Shown here: positions 61,315 to 64,000 of the stretch, one piece after another
Layout of the letters: each line of letters starts with the position of its first letter
Position numbering within the stretch: position 1 is the first letter of the stretch
Origin: Mercurialis annua
Lineage: Eukaryota; Streptophyta; Magnoliopsida; Malpighiales; Euphorbiaceae
DNA: 64,000 nt
Assembly: GCF_937616625.2 (NCBI RefSeq)
Contig: NC_065577.1
Coordinates: forward strand, 22,891,501-22,955,500
Direction of reading: 5' to 3'
Translations under genes and position numbers: made by a program
The notes under the pieces: generated by a model
What the model was told of the DNA's origin: nothing
The model's input: only the letters and a program-made list of their open reading frames with translations
The model's database searches: none

Positions 61315-61530
61315 ATCCAGCCATAAAAAGGCATAAGGGTATGCTCTTCACTTGCCTCTCCTGAGGATCCTGTGAATCAAAACCTTGTGTCATAAACATG
61401 GTGATGCGATAAATTTCAACAGATACTAAGAGGACATGCCGGTTGATAAAATGCCCACAGTGACGCTGTGATCATGGCTAGTCATACATGTAATTTGTTA
61501 AGGTTTATCGTCATATCTATAATTGGTATC
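61315..61530 (+). repeat. Right direct terminal repeat of pararetrovirus
   Basis: 216-bp second copy of the viral leader, ending in TGGTATC, the first seven bases of the primer-binding site, where satellite sequence (ACATCGAAACAACGC) takes over. It differs from the left copy at about 5% of positions. Confidence 0.92.
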
Positions 61531-62740
61531 ACATCGAAACAACGCTTTAAAGATACTCGAGACATGACATACTAATCTAGCGTCACTTTTCACACACACT
61601 TTGTGTAATACAACCTAACCATGCTTAGGTAATCGGAACGATGCATTAAAGAGACTTAGGACGCGCCATACTAATCTAACGTCACTTTTCGAGCACACTT
61701 TGCCTAATACAACCTAGCCATGCATTGGTAATCGGAACAACGCATTAAAGAGACTTGAGATGCGACATACTAATGTAGCATCACTTTAATGCGCACTTGG
61801 CGTAGTATAACATACCATTCTTAGGCAATCGGAACGACGTGATATACTAATCTCGCAAAACTTATCACGCACACTTTGCGTAAAATAACCTAACCATGCT
61901 TAGGAAATTGGAACGACACGTTAAAGAGACTAGAGATGTGATATACTAATCTAGCGTCACTTTTCACGCACTCTTTTCGTAATATAACCTAACCATGCTT
62001 AGGTAATTGGAACGACGTGTTAGAGACACTTGAGACGCAACATACTAATCTAGCGTCACTTATCACGCACACTTTGCGTAGTATAACCTAACAATTCTTT
62101 GATAATCGGAACGATGCGTTAGAGAGATTTGTGATGCGACATAAGCATGATAATCGAAACAAAGCCTTAAAGAGACTTGAGACGCGACATACTAATCTAT
62201 TGTCACTTTCACGCAGACTTTGCGTAATATAACCTAACCATACTTAGGTAATAAGAACGACGCGTTAAAGAGATTTAAGACGTGACATACTAATATATTG
62301 TCACTTTTCACGCACACTTTGCATAGTATAACCTAACCATGCTTAGGTAATCGGAACGAGGCGTTAAAGAGACTTGAGATGCGACATACTAATATACCGT
62401 CACTTTTCACGCACACTTTGCGTAATGTAACCTAACCATGCTTGGGTAGTCGGAACACGCGTATAAGAGACCTGAGATGCGACATACTAATCAATTGTCA
62501 CTTTTCACACACACTATGTGTAGTATAACCTAACCATGCTTAGGTAATCGGAACGACGCATTGAAAATACTTGAGACACGCCATACTAATCTAACGTCAC
62601 TTTTCATGCACACTTTGTGCAATACTACCTGACCATGCATAGGTAATCGGAATGAAGCATTAAAGAGACTTGAGACACGATATATTAATCTACCGTCATT
62701 TTTCATGCACACTTTGCGTAACATAATCTAGCGTCACTTT
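61531..62740 (+). repeat. 99-bp satellite array, forward block 5
   Basis: Forward satellite after the viral insertion, starting within a monomer at ATCGAAACAACGC. It runs to the palindromic turn at 62724-62766. No gene is seen. Confidence 0.95.
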
Positions 62741-62766
62741 GCGTAACAAAAAGTGACGGTAGATTA
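62724..62766. repeat. Palindromic turn in satellite array
   Basis: Arms TAATCTAGCGTCACTTT (62724-62740) and AAAGTGACGGTAGATTA (62750-62766) are reverse complements with one mismatch, separated by GCGTAACAA. Forward monomers end on the left arm and reverse monomers begin on the right arm, so this is the exact point where orientation changes. Confidence 0.92.
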
Positions 62767-64000
62767 GTAATCGCATCTTAAGTCTCTTTAAAGCGTCGTT
62801 TCGATTACCATGCTTATGTCGCGTCGCAAGTCAACGCATCGTTCTGATTACCTAAGCATGGTCAGGTTATATTACGCAAAGTGTGCATGAAAAGTGAAAA
62901 TAGATTAGTATGTCACGTATCAATTCTATTTAACGCGTCGTTATGATTACCTAAGCATGGTTCGGTTATATTACGCAAAGCATGGGTGAAATGTGACGCT
63001 AGATTAGCATGTCGCATCTCAAGTCTCTTTGACGCGTCGTTCCGATTACCTAAGAATGGTTAGGTTATTTTACGCAAAGTGTTCGTGAAAAGTGACAATA
63101 GATTAATATGTCGCGTCTCAAGTCCATTTAACAGGGCGTTCAGATAACCTAAGAATAGTTTGGTTATATTACGCAAAGTGTGCTTGAAAAGTAACGCTAG
63201 ATTAGTATGTCGCGTCTCAAATCTCTTTATCACGTTGTTCCGATTACGTATGGATGGTTAGGTTATATTACGCAAAGAGTACGTGAAAAGTGACGCTAGA
63301 TTAATATGTCGCGTCTAAAGTCTCTTTAACGCATCGTTCCGATTACCTAAGCATGGTTAGGCTGTATTACGCAAAGCGTGCGTGAAACGTGACGCTAGAT
63401 TAGTATGTCGCATCTCAAGTCGCTTTGACGCGTCGTTCCGATTATCTAAGAATGGTTAGGTTATATTATGCAAAGTGTTCTTGAAAAGTGAAAAATAGAT
63501 TAATATGTCGCGTCTCAAGTCTATTTAGCGCGGCGTTCCGTTTACCTAAGCATGGTTAGGTTATATTACGCAAAGTCTGCTTGAAAAGTGACGCTAGATT
63601 AGTATGTCGCGTCTCAATTCTCTAAATCGCGTTGTTCCGGTTACCTAAGCATGGTTAGGTTATATAACGCAAAACGTTCATGAAAAGTGACGCTAGGTTA
63701 GTATGTCGCGTCTCAAGTCTCTTTAACGCGTCGTTCCGATTACCATGGTTAGGTTATATTACAAAAAGCGTGCGTGAAAAGTGACGCTAGATTAGTATGT
63801 CGCATCTCAAGTCTCTTTGACGCGTCGTTCTGATTACCTAAGAATGGTAAGGTTATATTGCGCAAAGTGTTCTTGAAAAGTGACAATAGATTATTATGTC
63901 GCGTCTCAAGTCTATTTAACGCGGCGTTCCGATTACCTAAGCATGGTTAGGTTATATTACGCAAAGCGTGCGTGAAAAGTGAAGCTAGATTCATATGTCG
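62750..64000 (-). repeat. 99-bp satellite array, reverse block 3
   Basis: Reverse-oriented satellite to the end of the window. A local pattern repeats at about 430 bp: CGCATCTCAAGT-CTTTGACGCGTCG near 63013, 63410 and 63805, followed by GTTCKTGAAAAGTG and CTATTTAACGCGGCG-type variants. No gene is seen. Confidence 0.94.

Larger units (their letters stand above)
54509..61530 (+). mobile_element. Endogenous pararetrovirus (Caulimoviridae, florendovirus/petuvirus-like), decayed
   Basis: About 7.0 kb of integrated viral DNA: a leader with tRNA-primer site, remnants of movement protein, coat protein, protease, reverse transcriptase and RNase H in that order, an additional downstream coding region, a TATA box and a polyadenylation signal, then a second copy of the leader. 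There is no integrase domain, which separates it from Gypsy elements. Direct repeats at the ends are 6806 bp apart, which gives the size of the circular genome less any deletions. Many stops and frameshifts make it non-functional as it stands. Placement near Florendovirus or Petuvirus rests on domain order and the extra 3' region; a reverse transcriptase tree would settle it. Confidence 0.92.

Noticed and set aside
54509..61530. Reading the viral insertion as a Gypsy LTR retrotransposon
   Set aside because: The end repeats are only about 216 bp, lack TG...CA ends, promoter and polyadenylation signal in the left copy, and there is no target duplication or integrase; a movement protein precedes the coat protein.
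1..64000. Interstitial telomere or CENP-B-box-like signal
   Set aside because: CCTAA/TTAGG occurs only as dyad arms once per monomer, never in tandem, and no convincing match to a CENP-B box pattern was seen.
1..64000. tRNA, rRNA or other structured RNA genes
   Set aside because: No stretch with cloverleaf or rRNA-like sequence was seen; the only tRNA-related sequences are the two complementary primer-binding sites.

Overview
The window is plant nuclear DNA, almost certainly from a eudicot and from a heterochromatic, probably pericentromeric or centromeric, region. I see no ordinary host gene. About two thirds of it is one diverged tandem satellite with a monomer of about 99 bp. The rest is four foreign insertions: a Ty1/copia LTR retrotransposon, a CACTA (En/Spm) DNA transposon, a small hAT-type MITE, and an endogenous plant pararetrovirus (Caulimoviridae). 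The sequence does not identify the species.

Layout. 1-17708: satellite in 'forward' orientation. 17709-26765: complete copia element flanked by a GATAC duplication. 26766-30348: forward satellite. About 30349-39730: satellite in 'reverse' orientation, with an approximately 86-bp foreign scrap near 36656-36741. 39731-43760: CACTA element flanked by TTA. 43761-45120: reverse satellite. 45121-48612: forward satellite. 48613-49178: hAT-type MITE flanked by GACACGAC. 49179-54508: forward satellite. 54509-61530: endogenous pararetrovirus with about 216-bp direct repeats at its ends. 61531 to about 62740: forward satellite. About 62750-64000: reverse satellite. The array therefore changes strand three times.

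Satellite structure. A full monomer holds two short dyads (ACGCA/TGCGT and ACCTAA/TTAGGT). Diagnostic variants are linked into monomer subtypes, and a recurring 48-bp short unit interrupts the ladder. Multi-kilobase higher-order repeats are visible: positions 1-1105 recur at 4115-5219, and anchor sequences recur every 4.0-4.3 kb between about 6.6 and 17.4 kb.

Insertions. The copia element looks young and possibly still active: one uninterrupted 1308-residue Gag-Pol frame with all catalytic motifs, LTRs differing by about six substitutions and one 13-bp repeat unit, and intact primer-binding site, polypurine tract and target duplication. The CACTA element carries only a spliced Ptta/En/Spm-type (Transposase_24) gene and no recognisable catalytic transposase, so it is probably non-autonomous. 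The pararetrovirus is a decayed florendovirus/petuvirus-like genome (movement protein, coat protein, protease, reverse transcriptase, RNase H, then an extra C-terminal or ORF2 region) broken by stops and frameshifts. Its end repeats differ by about 5%, so it looks older than the copia insertion. No genes here work together in a host pathway; each insertion is an independent genome parasite in a satellite landing ground.
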